Assembly (NCBI GenBank): GCA_018857735.1 | Contig: JABMCL010003854.1 | Location: 58,501 to 122,500 of the forward strand | Origin: Alviniconcha marisindica | Taxonomy: Eukaryota > Mollusca > Gastropoda > Provannidae | Direction: 5' to 3' | DNA length: 64,000 nucleotides | In this document: positions 1 to 48,384 of the stretch, in pieces | How the letters are laid out: every line of letters starts with the position of its first letter | How positions within the stretch are numbered: the first letter of the stretch is position 1 | Notes under the pieces: model-generated | What the model was told of the DNA's origin: nothing | Databases searched by the model: none | The model's input: the letters and a program-made list of their open reading frames with translations, nothing else | Translations under genes and position numbers: made by a program

Positions 1-214
1 GGAGAAAAAAAAGAAAAAAGAAAAACAAAAATCAAGTCACTACCTTGATTTTCCCAAATTTTGCTGCCATCTAGCTTTGCCAGGCCACGTATCACCTCCA
101 AATTGTTCACTGAACAGTGCTAAACGCTCATGGGGAACCACACATTACACAGGCAAAATAGTTGTGAACACTGGTTAACATCCACCAGGAGACAGTTCCC
201 ACCAGTTGCAGTAA

Positions 215-472
215 GCAGTTAGCCTGTTTTGAAGTCTATGTTGAGTTGGGTATAGGTTTTAAAGGAACAGGCCCGTTTTGAAGTCTGTGGAGTTGAGTGT
301 AAGTTTTAAAGGAACAGGCCCGTTTTGAAGTCTATGTGGACTTGGGTGTATGTTTTAAAGGAACAGGCCCATTTTGAAGTCTATGTGGAGTTGGGTGTAA
401 GTTTTAAAGGAACAGCCCCGTTTTGAAGTCTATGTGGACTTGGGTGTGTGTTTTAAAGGAACAGGCCCTCTC
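215..472. repeat. Minisatellite, ~49 bp unit, about 5 copies
   Basis: About five tandem copies of a unit containing AACAGGCCCGTTTTGAAGTC followed by a TGG-rich stretch and TTTTAAAGGA. Copies differ by single substitutions. No coding potential is seen. It is a local tandem array in the DNA downstream of the kinase gene. Confidence 0.85.
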
Positions 473-474
473 CC

Positions 475-1160
475 CCACCCCCCAAAAAGTTGTTGAAGCA
501 TAATGTTACTGATTGTTTGTGGTACTTTTGGATATGGTTACAAATGGTGTGGGTGAGCAAATTTTTGTTGTTATTGTTCAGGAGATTACTTATTTTATGT
601 GTGTGTGTGTGTGTGTATTTAATCTTTAATTTTTTAAATTCCTGTAACCAAGAATGAAGACAGAATTGCCGTGTAATATGTGAATGACAAAGCAACAAGT
701 CAGTTTTCACTGCTACGTGAATGCTTCCACTTTCCGAATTCACTTCTCAAGGGGTTTGATCTGTCATAGGCAGTCGCCACACATTACAGAGCTTTCATGC
801 CAATCTCAGTCCAGAATGATTATCCCCTGAAAATTAATGATGCCGCACGGTTGAATGGCGGTGGTGACTAGTCCCACCCAACTAACTTTTGAAACTCACA
901 TCAGACCACAGTGTAATTAAGCCAGCCAGCCCAATGTTCTAGGTGCTCATTATGCCAGCTAATGTAACCTGGTGTAACATTGCTGGCTTGGCCCGGACTT
1001 GTGGGTCCATTTCTGAAGATTTTGTGGCGCAAGTTGATGACAAAATCATTTGAATGCAGCGGGGTCCTGGGGATGCAGAAATTGAGGTGGGGAGCAGATT
1101 AATTCATTGTCAGATGATCTTACTGTCAAGCCTGGAACCAAACTCCAAGCATCAGTTTAG
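475..1160. other. Non-coding stretch, nothing recognised
   Basis: Apart from a short GT run near 600-617, I see no gene, splice-bounded exon or repeat family. The only open frame is low-complexity read-through of the GT run. Confidence 0.5.
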
Positions 1161-1162
1161 GC

Positions 1163-1748
1163 CATCTTCCTCCAACCACTGCCATAAATGGTTACACCAG
1201 ACATCTCTAGAAAACTGCCAGCTGACTGCCATAATTGGTTAACCAGAGGTCGCTAGAAAACTGCCATCTGACGCTGCCATAACTGGTTACACCAGAGCTC
1301 TCTAGAAAACTGCCACCTGACTCTGCCTTAAATGGTTACACCAGAGGTCTCTAGAAAACTGCCATCTGACTCTGCCATAATTAGTTACACCAGAGTTCTC
1401 TGGAAAACTGACTGCCAGTTTTACGTTGCTGCTCAAATGGCAGTAACTTTTTAACAGTCAACTCTAATTACACATTTGTTTTAGAGCTGCTCTCAATGTT
1501 TATGCAAGCACAAGTCCTTCAAATCAAGATGGAACTAATACTTACCCAGGGCAGACACACTTGATGTTTACAGCTGTGCTTTGATGCTATGCTGCTTTCA
1601 CAGTCTTAGTACTTGAACTCTTCATTAATTTACAGAGGGCACTGACACTGTGAGACTTGGGAAGTAATTTCAGTAGAGAGCTGCATGGAGATGCAAAGTG
1701 CCCTTTTACCAGCGTAACCAGTTATGGCAGAGTTTGGAGGACGGGTGC
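1163..1748. mobile_element. Family D non-autonomous TIR element, copy 1, with amplified left end
   Basis: The left end has CCTCCAACCACTGCCATAA followed by a TGGTTACACC block. The right end (about 1708-1742) carries the reverse complement of the same motif (GTAACCAGTTATGGCAG then TTTGGAGGA). These form imperfect terminal inverted repeats around about 590 bp of non-coding DNA. Two more copies lie near 57.3 and 58.6 kb and share both the ends and interior sequence. Here the left-end motif is repeated about four extra times in tandem (about 1180-1410, unit about 64-68 bp). No transposase is present, so it is non-autonomous and MITE-like. The superfamily was not identified. Confidence 0.7.
1180..1412. 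repeat. Tandem amplification of the family D terminal repeat
   Basis: About four copies of a 64-68 bp unit: CTGCCATAA, TGGTTACACCAG, then TCTCTAGAAAACTGCC. The equivalent sequence occurs once in the other two copies of the element. The array therefore arose inside this copy. Confidence 0.75.
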
Positions 1749-1749
1749 C

Positions 1750-2980
1750 AGAAAGCCAGGCTTGGAGCGTGGTCTGTGAACAGGACTGAATATACCTTTG
1801 CAAGTTTTAAGTTACTGATTGGAATTCTAATATCTGCTTTCTCTGTTCATTCTTTCAGGGTCACAGTTCTAAGCCATTCAAGTTCAAACTGTATACAATT
1901 ATTACATATATATAATTATACAGAATGATTATTTTCAGAAATATAGTCAAGGAGGGGTTACCTATTCTACATAGCACTGGTCACCTTAAAGAGACATTTT
2001 TGATTTTACACTTTATTTGCCTATAATGTGTAAGAAAAATAAAATGTTTAAAAACTATAACTGTTTTCTTGTTTTTTTTAATGCTCAGGATCACCTTGTA
2101 ATGTCTGCTGTGAAGTGAAGCTTGTCAACATGGTTGAATGTACAGTGCAACATACATGAAAAAACAAAACAAGATTCAATGCTACAGAAAGAGAGAGAGA
2201 GAGAAGAAGCACCTGTGACACAGAACAGTTTGGCTTCATCCCTGCACTACGCAGAGGTGTTGTTTAATCATGTAATATTAACGTCAGTGTTGGAATTACA
2301 AACCATTGTAACACAAACCAACCAGGCCGAGGGCCTTCCAAGTCCACTCCACCAGCAATGGTCAACAACTGTGCTATGTAGCTATATATATGTATGGTCC
2401 CTTACTGTGTCCGTTGCCCAGTCAAGCTGCTGCTGCTGCTACTGCTGCCATGAAACTAGTTGTTCCACACCACTGCACAGGCCAATCACTTAGCAACATA
2501 TCACATTGGACTGGTGGCAGACTAAGTTTTTGTTGTTGTTTTTTATAAGTCATTTAGGATGAGATGACAAACGGGTCCTGTGAGATGCTAAACAGGTCTT
2601 GTGGGCTACAGATGTGTAACTACTGGGGGTTCTGGGCTGTCAATCACCCATGTAGCTTCAGCCAATCAGAATATTGCAAATAATACTCTGCACATGAAAC
2701 ACCTGAAGTGTGGCGGCCATGTTCGCCTCACACGCCAAAGCATAGATAGCACCAGGGTGAAAGAGACTGGCCAATTTCTAACAAAACCTTCACAATATGT
2801 AACAGGTGCACCCTCACTGATGACGAGAGATGCAGGCTGCAATCCAAATGTGGCAAATTATATTCATCTGAATGTTGGAATCATTCTTGAATCATACATT
2901 TCACCAGTCAACTCAGTACCACATGGCAGCCGGACTGAGAGCTTGTGGGAACAATAACTATGGGAGATGGGGCTTAGAGC
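1750..2980. other. Non-coding stretch, nothing recognised
   Basis: Open frames of 118-123 codons on the plus strand (2122-2493, 2601-2957) show no recognisable domain, no splice-site support and no biased composition beyond a short CTG run. I treat the stretch as intergenic. Confidence 0.45.
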
Positions 2981-3114
2981 TCAGGGCTGAACGATCCTGT
3001 GGCAGCTGACAAGCACTACCCTGGCAATATTCTGCAGCTGTTCCGCAAATATTTGAAACTGCTTAGTGGGCTCTGGCTGGGAAGCCAGACTATGGAAACC
3101 AGTTGCCCAAGAGC

Positions 3115-4255
3115 AAAGTAATCTGCCCGAATGTCTCAGGGAAAGTAATTTGCTCCAATGCTTCAGACAGGAAAGTAACTTGTTCCAATGTCTCTGATGG
3201 GAAAGTAATCTGCCCCAATGTCTGATGGGGAAAGTAATCTGCCCCAATTGGAAAGTAATCTGACCCAATTGTAAAGTAATCTGCCCCAATGCCTCAGATG
3301 GGAAAGTAATCTGCCCCAATTGGAAAGTAATCTGACCCAATTGTAAAGTAATCTGCCCCAATGCCTCAGATGGGAAAGTAATCTGCCCCAATGTCTCAAA
3401 TGGGAAAGTAATCTGCCCCAATGTTTCAAATGGGAAACTAATCTGCCCCAATGTCTCAAATGGGAAACTAATCTGCCCCAATGTCTCAAAGGGGAGAGTA
3501 ATCTGCCCCAATGTCTCAAATGGGAAACTAATCTGCCCCAATGTCTCAAATGAGAAACTAATCTGCCCCAATGTCTCAAATGGGAAAGTAATCTGTCCCA
3601 ATGTCTCAAATGGGAAAGTAATCTGCCCCAACATCTCAGGGAAACTAAACTGCCCCAATGTCTCAAATGGGAAACTAATCTGCCCCAATGTTTCAAATGG
3701 GAAACTAATCTGCCCCAATGTCTCAAATGGGAAACTAATCTGCCCCAATGTCTCAAAGGGGAGAGTAATCTGCCCCAATGTCTCAAATGGGAAACTAATC
3801 TGCCCCAATGTCTCAAATGAGAAACTAATCTGCCCCAATGTCTCAAATGGGAAAGTAATCTGTCCCAATGTCTCAAATGGGAAAGTAATCTGCCCCAACA
3901 TCTCAGGGAAACTAAACTGCCCCAATGTCTCAAATGGGAAACTAATCTGCCCCAATGTCTCAAATGGGAAACTAATCTGCCCCAATGACTCAAATGGGAA
4001 AGTAATCTGCCCCAATGTTTCAGGGAAAGTAATCTGCCCCAATGTCTCAGGGAAAGTAATCTGCCCCAATGTCTCAGGGAAAGTAATCTGTCTGAATGTC
4101 TCAGGGGAAAGTAATCTGTCCTGAATGTCTCAAAGGAGAAGTAATCTGTCCCAGTGTCTCAGGGAAACTAGTCTGTCCTCAATGTCTCAGGGAAAACTAA
4201 TCTGTCCTGAATGTCTCAAATGGAGAAGTAATCTGTCCCAATGTCTCAGAGGAGA
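3115..4255. repeat. 30 bp minisatellite with ~267 bp higher-order unit
   Basis: More than 35 tandem copies of a 30 bp unit of the form AATGTCTCAAATGGGAAACT followed by AATCTGCCCC, with shorter variants. A variant block beginning ACATCTCAGG recurs at 3631 and 3898, giving a higher-order period of about 267 bp. Because 30 is a multiple of three, the minus strand stays open for 362 codons (2981-4069), reading as a repeated LGQISFPFET decapeptide. The same array stays open in a second minus-strand frame (3163-3993). That pattern is expected of a repeat, not of a selected coding frame. Confidence 0.9.
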
Positions 4256-4460
4256 AACTACTAACATGACTGAAAACAACAGGCCAGGAAGGCTTCTTGT
4301 GCAAGTGATTGGCCTGGCAGTGACATGCAATCAGCTCATCAAATTTCACGGCAAACTAAACGCCACTAGGCTACTGTGACTTCCACCCATGCACAGCATT
4401 TGTATTCGTAGCTGTGCAGAACCAAGATAATGTACAGTCAAATTTTAGTCATTTGAGGAT

Positions 4461-4463
<3 letters not shown>

Positions 4464-4493
<30 letters not shown>
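4464..4493. repeat. Poly-G tract (~30 bp)
   Basis: An uninterrupted G run of about 28-30 bases, one of many long homopolymer G/C runs in this window. Exact length in the molecule is uncertain because such runs are hard to sequence. Confidence 0.8.
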
Positions 4494-4494
<1 letters not shown>

Positions 4495-4504
4495 TCAATG
4501 GTTA

Positions 4505-4690
4505 TGGTGTAGTCCAAGAACAAAACAGCAAGTGTGAGAATGCACAACACACACCACGGTTGGCATTGTGAATGGCATTACACACAACACACACCGAAGT
4601 TGGAACTGTGACTGTGATGATGCACAACACACACCAAGGTTGGTACTGTATGATAATGCAGCACAGTACAAACCAAAGCTAGTATTGTGT
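4505..4690. repeat. Short minisatellite, ~58 bp unit, 3 copies
   Basis: Three diverged copies of a unit with ACAACACACACC, a GTTGG block and a TGTGA block. No coding potential. Confidence 0.7.
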
Positions 4691-4699
4691 ACTAAATGT

Positions 4700-6475
4700 C
4701 CAGTGGATGCCAGCTGCAATAGTCTCCTTTTTATTGTATGACCATACTGTGAAATACGGGCAATCATGGCAGGAAACACAAAACTTTTGAGAGAAAACAA
4801 ACCATGGAGTTGTCTCCATCTGCGAGAGAAACATCAAACTCCCGATTTGTACCAGGCAGCATCTTGGTTCTTATTCTTCGTGCTAACTTGCATAATGCAT
4901 ACAATAAATATGTCAGGTGATACAGCCAGAAATAGTGCTACAATATAGCATATGTAACAAATGTTGATGAAAAAAGCCACTGCCCATACATAAGTGAAAC
5001 AGGAAGGACAATGAAAGAAAAAGACCCCCCCCCCCCCCACCCCACCCCAACAAACAAAGCCCTCGGGTGACCCGAGGACGATGAAAAGCCCACAGGACAA
5101 AAGAGGCCGACGGCTGGGCACAGCACAATGGTGAACACCTGCACTCAAGGAAAGTGCAGACAGCGTGCATTTAAACAGGCCCCGCTCCTGTCAGCTGATC
5201 TGAATGGGGGTGGAAACAAACTGCAGCCATCAAGAAACTGGGACACAATCGGATTTCCTCAGTCACCCAGCACTGTGTCGTACTAACAAAAAGAAGCCGG
5301 AAGATAAAAACGACAATGAAGAAAGAACACCTGTGCTGTGGAAACAGGAAGAAACCCAAATGGGGGTGGGGGTGGGGGGTGGGGTGGGTGGGAGGGGGGA
5401 GGTGACAGGCAGTGGGGAAAGAACAGCAGGACGTATGATTTGATAAAGAATATCAACTACTGGACACTGCAGTGTGGTTTTCATTCTCGGCTCATCCGAG
5501 ATGAATCCACACACCTCCCAGCCGCACGCTGACCCTAACAGCAATGGGATGAGGGGGAAAACAGAGCAACAGACGGACGGCACCCAACCCACACCACAAA
5601 ACGCATCAAGGCCTCTTGAACACTGGACCAATAAAGTACTTAAAGAAAACAGACTTGGCAGCAGAGCTGGACATTAAACATGTATGTGTGAAACATTGAA
5701 AGAATGCCTGGTAGCGGTCGGAAACCAGTCAGCTGCTACAGTCGAAAGAAATGGTCAGAATATAAACACTGGGGAGTCGGGTGGGGGTGAAACGGTCATG
5801 GGAGGGGTGGAAAAGGGGGGGGGGTAGAAAGAGGTGTGAGACATGAAGTGAGGCTAAGCCAGCAGGGTCAACAACAGTTATTAGCAAGTTAATTAGCAAA
5901 CAGTTTATGGTGTATTCCATTCTCAACAATGCCACACACAAATACTGGTGTCGGGTGGTGGTGGGGGGGGGGGGGGGGGAGGGGGCCAGAGGGAAGGAAC
6001 AAAAAGACAACTGCTGGAGAGAAAAAAGAAAGAAAGGAAGAAAACCCTAACAAATGGGAATACACACCATGATATGTTTGAAAGTTGATCTTAAAGCAAA
6101 AACAAAAAAACAAAAAAAAGAAGAAGAGAAACCAAAACTCTCTCATCCTGACCCCACCCATGATTCGCTCACAAACTAAATACTTTCCATGCCGGGGCAG
6201 GGAACTGCCCGTGAGGGAGAAAAAAAAATGAAGATGAAAGGGCACTGTCAGTGGCAAGGCCCTCAAGCTGAAAGGGTTGTCCGCCTTGCTAGGGGGTTCT
6301 GGAACTAGCCTCAACATCCGCTCAACATGCACAAATCTCATTTCCTTTGAAATTTACTACAGGATATTTAAATTTTTGACTATGCCTGGGGCAGGACAGC
6401 ATGCCACAAAATACAGGTCTGGATCTGCCCCCCCCCCCCCCCCCCCCCACCACAAAAAACACCCATGTTACTGGT
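4700..6475. other. Non-coding stretch with G/C homopolymers
   Basis: Contains long C or G runs near 5027-5038, 5360-5400, 5816-5823, 5944-5980 and 6429-6449, and purine-rich tracts. Open frames here are short, overlapping and low-complexity. No gene recognised. Confidence 0.5.
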
Positions 6476-6479
6476 AATA

Positions 6480-6790
6480 GCTGGGACTAGTTTGTTTGGT
6501 AGAGTGTCCTGACTAAAAAGCCAGGCGCAATACTGACGCGAGCTCGAGTCCCTGATGCAGCAAGGGATTTTTCTCCCCGAGTCAGCTGTCAGCGCACGCT
6601 TTTTATGGTGTCCACACAGCCCCTGCGTGCAGTCGCATGCATCCACATCTGTGCACACATTAAAAATCCCAAACGCTGACAGCCATACCAGTTTGGTCAC
6701 ACAAAATACTGCACACACTGACAGGAACGGGTAGCGCTGCACTTGTGTCTGCTGTGCCTTACCAGTTAAGGCGACTCAAATTTCCCATAG
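6480..6790 (+). mobile_element. Probable relic of a tRNA-derived SINE
   Basis: The stretch starts with a tRNA-like head: a TGGTAGAGTGTCC block resembling a pol III A box, and about 40 bases later GAGCTCGAGTCCC resembling a B box (consensus GGTTCGAATCC). A body follows with CACATTAAAAATCCC, similar from memory to a motif common in molluscan SINEs. Copy number in the genome cannot be judged from one window. Confidence 0.4.
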
Positions 6791-6794
6791 TGTA

Positions 6795-7678
6795 AAACAT
6801 AAAACCTCACCAATCAAGCATTTTTCTCTCCGCAAGACCAATTTTTTTTTTTACATGTACATAGTCTGGAGGAAAACCCATTCTGATTCAGCCGCCTAGT
6901 TCTTGCACAGGAAAGTATTTAGTTTGTGGGCTTCTCACTAGAGAGGGTCGTAAGGATTAAGAGAGCCAACACACACTGTAAAAAGACATCACTGATCCAT
7001 TCCAATGTTCACGCCATGCCTCCCTACCACCGATGCAAACTGCACACAAAGCCATAAACTGGTGTATTAAACAGTATTCATACCAGTCAATACCTTCCAA
7101 CCAAAAAGATAATGAAATTACATACAGTGGTGATATAACAAGCTCATTAATGTTTAATCATATAAATATATACAACTCCGCAGGAATATACTGATCACTT
7201 TGCATATATAGAGGTTGTTTCTGACTATGCACGTCTCAAAATACACACATGTATGAACCATGCGTCTATACAATTACGTCCATCTTTTTTACATCCATAT
7301 TTGTTTTGTCCAATATACAAGTCCAACATAAAATAAATCTTTACATGTTTTTCTGTTGGTTAACCTGAACAGTTTCATTCCAATAATAAAAGCTTTGCTT
7401 TCCTTTTGAAGGCCAGCATTCCACATGCACCTCCACAGGATGATTTGTGCTTTCAAATTCAAGCAGACCAACCACAAAGCCTCATACAATGGACACTTCA
7501 TACGCGCACATGCATGCATATGCACACAACACACACACGCAATCTGGCAGAAGACCCTACTCAACAAAATGTCAACAACAAAAAGCGCAAAACTGTTAGG
7601 GGTGTGGAAACAAATATACATTACAAATCAAAAGCATCACGAAGCATAGCACAGATATTATTACACTGTGAGAGCATG
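6795..7678. other. Non-coding stretch, nothing recognised
   Basis: AT-rich, no recognisable exon, RNA gene or repeat family. The 110-codon minus frame at 7289-7621 has no domain signature. Confidence 0.45.
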
Positions 7679-7694
7679 AGGATGGAAATGCCAG

Positions 7695-7697
<3 letters not shown>

Positions 7698-7727
<30 letters not shown>

Positions 7728-7752
7728 CAGGCAGGCAGGCAGGCAGGCAGGC
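7698..7752. repeat. (GA)n followed by (GGCA)n microsatellite
   Basis: About 14 GA dinucleotides directly followed by about 7 copies of the tetranucleotide GGCA. A compound simple repeat. Confidence 0.9.
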
Positions 7753-7859
7753 GTCCGAGAGAGAATGACAAGCACGAGAGAGAGAATGCTTTAGTGCGCT
7801 TGTCTGCACCAACAGTCAACACATTTCTCACAATAAAGTGTCAGGACTCATTCCATACT

Positions 7860-9120
7860 TTTTCTTCTTCTCCTTTGTAAATACCATTTTCGTTATCAAC
7901 CTGAATGAGGAAATATAACCATTTTGTCGACTGGGAACAGTGAAATCACTGGGGAACAGCCGCTTGCCTTCAAGATGGAAGCTGCTATATTCACTCCACG
8001 GCTGAAACCTGGGGATTCATCCGCATCCAGGCAAAACTGCTTTCTTGCATAAACTTTCACATGCCATTAAAAAGCACCCCCCTTCCCCAACCATCCCCAT
8101 TTAGACAGGTCCTATCGGGGCAAAGAAGGCTGCCCAGAATGAGCTGCAGCGGTCAATGCAGGACACGAAAAACCGGAACACTGAAGCTGCCACGCTTTAG
8201 ACCTGGTCATCTTGGCTGGATGGTTCAAGGGAAGAAAAAAAAGAGGCAGAGGAAGGGGTGGGTAGTACACACAAACAAGGCGGCAGGAGGGGAGGGTAAA
8301 AAGCAAGTGAAGAAGGAGTGCTGGGAAATACGGACACCAAAAGAAAGGGCTGGGTGTGGGGTGGGCATGGTGGACAAAGCAAGCACCGTTTCTACACGCT
8401 GTGCCTGTGCTAATGTTCATCTCCATGTGCAGGCACACACTGAACAAGCCAGCTGCTGAGGTATGATTCGAACCACGCACGCACGAAAATACTGTCCCAC
8501 TCAATAACAATACGAGTTCATCTCAACTGCCACACACGCTGGTCAACATCGCTCGCTTGTAACAACTTTGTTCTTCACTCAATTACCATGCCATTTTCAA
8601 ATCGATGCATCATTTCCTTCTCCTTTTTTCATCTTGAGAATCATATACATGCACACCAAAATCACTTGTTCAATTATAATCCAACCTCTCAAACAGGAAA
8701 AGCAACAACAAATGTGATAATAAAGATCCAAATTTGGAACATAGATTATGTATCATCCTCTTCGTTCAGTCACCATATGACAGCTGTAATTGTTCACTGC
8801 AAATTACCTCGCAAATTCATGTTATATGAACTCCCTCTCTCTCTCAACCAACGCAAAATGTGTTTATTCAGACAGACTATTGCAAGAGGAATGTTGATTG
8901 GGGTGTGGTGCAGTCTTCAGACAGTGGGCTCCTGCTATCACCAATTCTTGCTGAATATCGCAGTTTTAAGTCACTGAATATCACATTCCATTTTCTGTCA
9001 CTATGCTTTGCCAGCATATATTCACCTTGGCATTCTCTCACAAATAGCACACATCAACTGACAAAACTTGAAAACAGTTACACACAAGCACACTTCCACA
9101 TGTTGCTGGTACACATTCAC
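7860..9120. other. Non-coding stretch, nothing recognised
   Basis: Overlapping open frames of about 130 codons on both strands (8061-8510) are lysine- or proline-rich by composition and lack domains or supporting splice sites. No gene called. Confidence 0.45.
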
Positions 9121-9147
9121 AGATGCACTGTACAGCACCCGCAAGCA

Positions 9148-9189
9148 TGTACACACACACATACACACTCACACACACACACATACACA

Positions 9190-9232
<43 letters not shown>
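9148..9232. repeat. (CA)n microsatellite
   Basis: Long CA run with ACAT interruptions. It creates His/Thr-rich open frames that are not genes. Confidence 0.9.
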
Positions 9233-9234
<2 letters not shown>

Positions 9235-9424
9235 GACAGGGGAATGGCCCACTCCCGACAGGTCCTATTTCCCATGAAATATTGGCTGTCACACTACAAC
9301 CCATCTACAATCTGTACATAACAAACTGGGCGAGGTGCCACATCTTCAACTTTGCCGCAGCAGACAAAAGGTCTCTCTCTCTCTTTCCAAGTGAAAGTTG
9401 GCCACTTTCAATCTCCTAAAATTC

Positions 9425-9640
9425 TGCCCAGGGTCTAGGGAGCAACACTGGATGCCAGGGGGCAGCACTGTCACTCAAGGGCCAGTACTGCTGTGGGGGT
9501 CCAGGGGGCAGCACTGGCAGTCAAGGGCCAGCACTCCTCCAGGTGTCCTGGGGGCAGCACTGGCACTCAAGGGCCAGCACTCCTGTGAGTGTCCAGGGGG
9601 CAGCACTGGCAGGCAGGGGCTAGCACCGCTGTAAAGGTTC
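9425..9640. repeat. Minisatellite M46, locus 1
   Basis: About 4-5 copies of a unit of about 46 bp built from GGGGGCAGCACTGGCA, TCAAGGGCCAGCACT and CCTGTGGG-type blocks. The same unit forms a second array at 13.74-14.08 kb, next to kinase exon 14. Confidence 0.85.
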
Positions 9641-9725
9641 TGGGCAAAAAGTGTTCAGATGATTATGAAGACCAGATTTTCTGACAAATTCTGAGCCATA
9701 TCACTCAGTGGCATCATCACATCAT

Positions 9726-9751
9726 CAGAAGAGAGAGAGAGAGAGACAGAG

Positions 9752-9809
<58 letters not shown>
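9726..9809. repeat. (GA)n microsatellite
   Basis: Nearly pure GA run with a few GACA interruptions. Confidence 0.9.
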
Positions 9810-9812
<3 letters not shown>

Positions 9813-9829
9813 CGACTCTAAACATAACA

Positions 9830-10600
9830 TGCAATCAACTCCAGAAAATATGCGCTTTGCCCAAAGTACTCACTCAGGCAAAGCATGTCACCAGTCACAC
9901 ACAAAAAGCAACACAACTGTCTGTTAGACCGTGACCCTGTCTTAGATCACGGTTCCAGGGATTGCGGTGGCCAACTTTCACATCTGTCTGCTCGCAATGC
10001 TGTTGGCCAATGGAAGAGGCAATGGACCAACGTCTCTGAAGATTCCCCGTCCCTGCTATGCTGTAGCGTTGGTTCCACATTCTGGCCAAAGGCTTGGTCT
10101 GGCTCTTTGACTGCATCTGTGGAACAGAGAGGCACCCCTGAAACCGGTTGTTGTTAACCCACTTTGCCCCACACCGCCCGCTCGTTTTTCTTACTGCGCG
10201 ACCCCAGACCGCCTGGTAGCTGCCAGTAACCACATGCTCCATACTGGCATCCCGGTTTATACAGACGGGAATGGGATTCTCCTGAGACTCGTAGCCTCAT
10301 TCCCCTATTGTGCACTACTTCTGGCAATGTCCTTTGTTCTAAGTTTGGTGGAGTTTGAGAGACACTGTGAATTTTCAAAGTTGCAAGATGGACACATGAT
10401 ACAGGGACGAAAATAAACCAAAGGCCTTCTGTCAGCAATGGTGTTGGAGCTTCAACCTTTGAGATCTGAAATGCAAATTTTGCTCAGCTGCTTACCCTGG
10501 GCACCCTAACAAACTCATGGAGTTTCATCTTGGGAGATTCAAACAGGAAATTTTGCTAAGTCAGCTACCATGTGGGCACACTAACAAAATCGGACAATCG
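9830..10600. other. Non-coding stretch, nothing recognised
   Basis: No exon, RNA gene or repeat array recognised. It lies downstream of the candidate polyadenylation signals of the kinase gene. Confidence 0.4.
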
Positions 10601-10618
10601 GACGTGGACACTGGATTA

Positions 10619-11027
10619 TTTATTTTTATTGCCTTAATTCTTGAGTGAAAAACTATTTGAGATACAAGAACAATGTATTTGCAAACTGGGTAAAATACAA
10701 AGTGAGCTGAAACATATTTGGTGTTTATTAATATTATTGATTTTTAAAGTGGTATCCAAAGATCATTTGACACAGTTACGTCCCTTTGTACTTGACCTGG
10801 CTTTGAATTGGTTCTGATTCATGGCCAAAACCTGATTTGGCCCTCTGGTGAAAACTGGCTGGTGTCTAAACTCCACCCAAGTCTGCAGATTGTAGGGGAA
10901 ACATGTCACACACCTTAAGGTGGGAGGGAGCAAGGCACAGAATGACTGTACCAGAACCCACAACACAATGACCCCCCCCAAGAACAGCTTCCAGTGGAAC
11001 CACTGAGCCATGACAATCAGCACGTAC
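10619..11027 (-). other. Candidate 3' untranslated region of the GCK-III kinase
   Basis: Sequence immediately after the stop codon at 11030-11028. Minus-strand AATAAA signals occur at 10729-10724, 10630-10625 and 10624-10619, so the transcript could end within this stretch. A donor-like TAG|GTACGT sits exactly at the stop codon, so a further 3'UTR exon cannot be excluded. The boundary is inferred. Confidence 0.4.
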
Positions 11028-47425
<36,398 letters not shown>

Positions 47426-47452
<27 letters not shown>

Positions 47453-47513
47453 GGTGCCTTGTCACTTGTTGCCACTGGGGAATTGTTTCACTGTTGCACA
47501 TGCAACAGCAGCG
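47426..47513 (-). CDS. STK24/25/26: Kinase exon 2, with 5'UTR end and start codon
   Basis: The acceptor CTCTCATTCCAG precedes CGCTGCTGTT, then 61 bases of 5'UTR, then ATG at 47452-47450 in the context AGGCACCATGA. It encodes MNHDKRDVH and ends at the donor CAT|GTAAGA in phase 0. A TGA lies in frame 12 bases before the ATG, so translation cannot start further upstream in this frame. Confidence 0.85.
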
Positions 47514-47749
47514 CTGGAATGAGAGAAATGTGCAGGTAATCAGTGACTGAACAAGTGCAGGCAAGGAGTATTTTTCCACAGATGAAAGTAATGCAGACTG
47601 TAAAAGCACAAGTGTACTAATTTCAACATGTATCAAAGTGACCTTTTTATATGGGCAATAAATAATCATACTGAAATATTTATAAAACACAAACCTCTAA
47701 GTCACCTAAAACAAAACAGCTCGGTTGGCAAAGCTGTACAGAATCCACA

Positions 47750-48095
47750 ACATCATTGCCACTGATGGGATTAAGAGCAAGCTCCAACCACCACCCTGTT
47801 GTCAATGACGATGACACAATCAGCAGTTCTTGCAGCCACACTGCAGAACCCAGTACCAGCAGTACCCATTCCTGCCGAGAACCATCAGAGACTGGAATGA
47901 CCTGCCCCAGGAAGTCACTGAGGCCAAGTCCATCGACACATTTGTGTCAAGGGCATCCAGAATGCAGTAATCCAAAACAAACCAAAAAAAATTTCTGTTT
48001 TTTTTCTTCGCTGCTGACCCTTCATAATGTGACAAAATAATCAACATGATGATTGTGGCCGCTTCACAGGAAGAGGAAGAAGAACAGAGCTTGGG
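47750..48095 (+). mobile_element. 3' end of a second non-LTR retrotransposon
   Basis: The plus frame from 47821 reads QQFLQPHCRTQYQQYPFLPR, then TIRDWNDLPQEVTEAKSIDT and FVSRASRMQ before TAA at about 47969. This FxPRTIRDWNxLP pattern is the classic C-terminus of jockey/CR1-type LINE reverse transcriptases. The following A/T-rich stretch and AGGAAGAGGAAGAAGA tail fit a LINE 3'UTR. Truncated and dead, in intron 1 and antisense to the kinase. It differs from the LINE at 12.6 kb, so two lineages are present. Confidence 0.8.
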
Positions 48096-48384
48096 GCACT
48101 GTACAAAATTCAAATATAAACTACATCCGTGCTGAGACAACTCAAGCAGAAAATGACAATTTAACAATGACCAGAAGCAATTCAAATCACAAGAAGCTAA
48201 GCAGGCAAGACCTATATTACACACATATACACATGTGCACACACACACACACTGACACGGAATGGCATAAAAACACTAATTAACTTAAAGTCTGCACAGA
48301 TGGTGTACACACACATATGCACACATGTGCAACCCAAATTTAAGACGATCAAGCACACTGAGATCCAAGTGATTTGGTTTACCT

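Noticed and set aside
2601..2957. 118-codon plus frame as a small gene
   Set aside because: No recognisable domain, no start-context or splice support, and average composition. It could be chance in this base composition.
2981..4069. 362-codon minus-strand open frame as a structural repeat protein
   Set aside because: It is a 30 bp minisatellite read in one frame. A second overlapping frame is also open, there is no signal peptide, splice support or flanking unique coding sequence, and the unit length divides by three.
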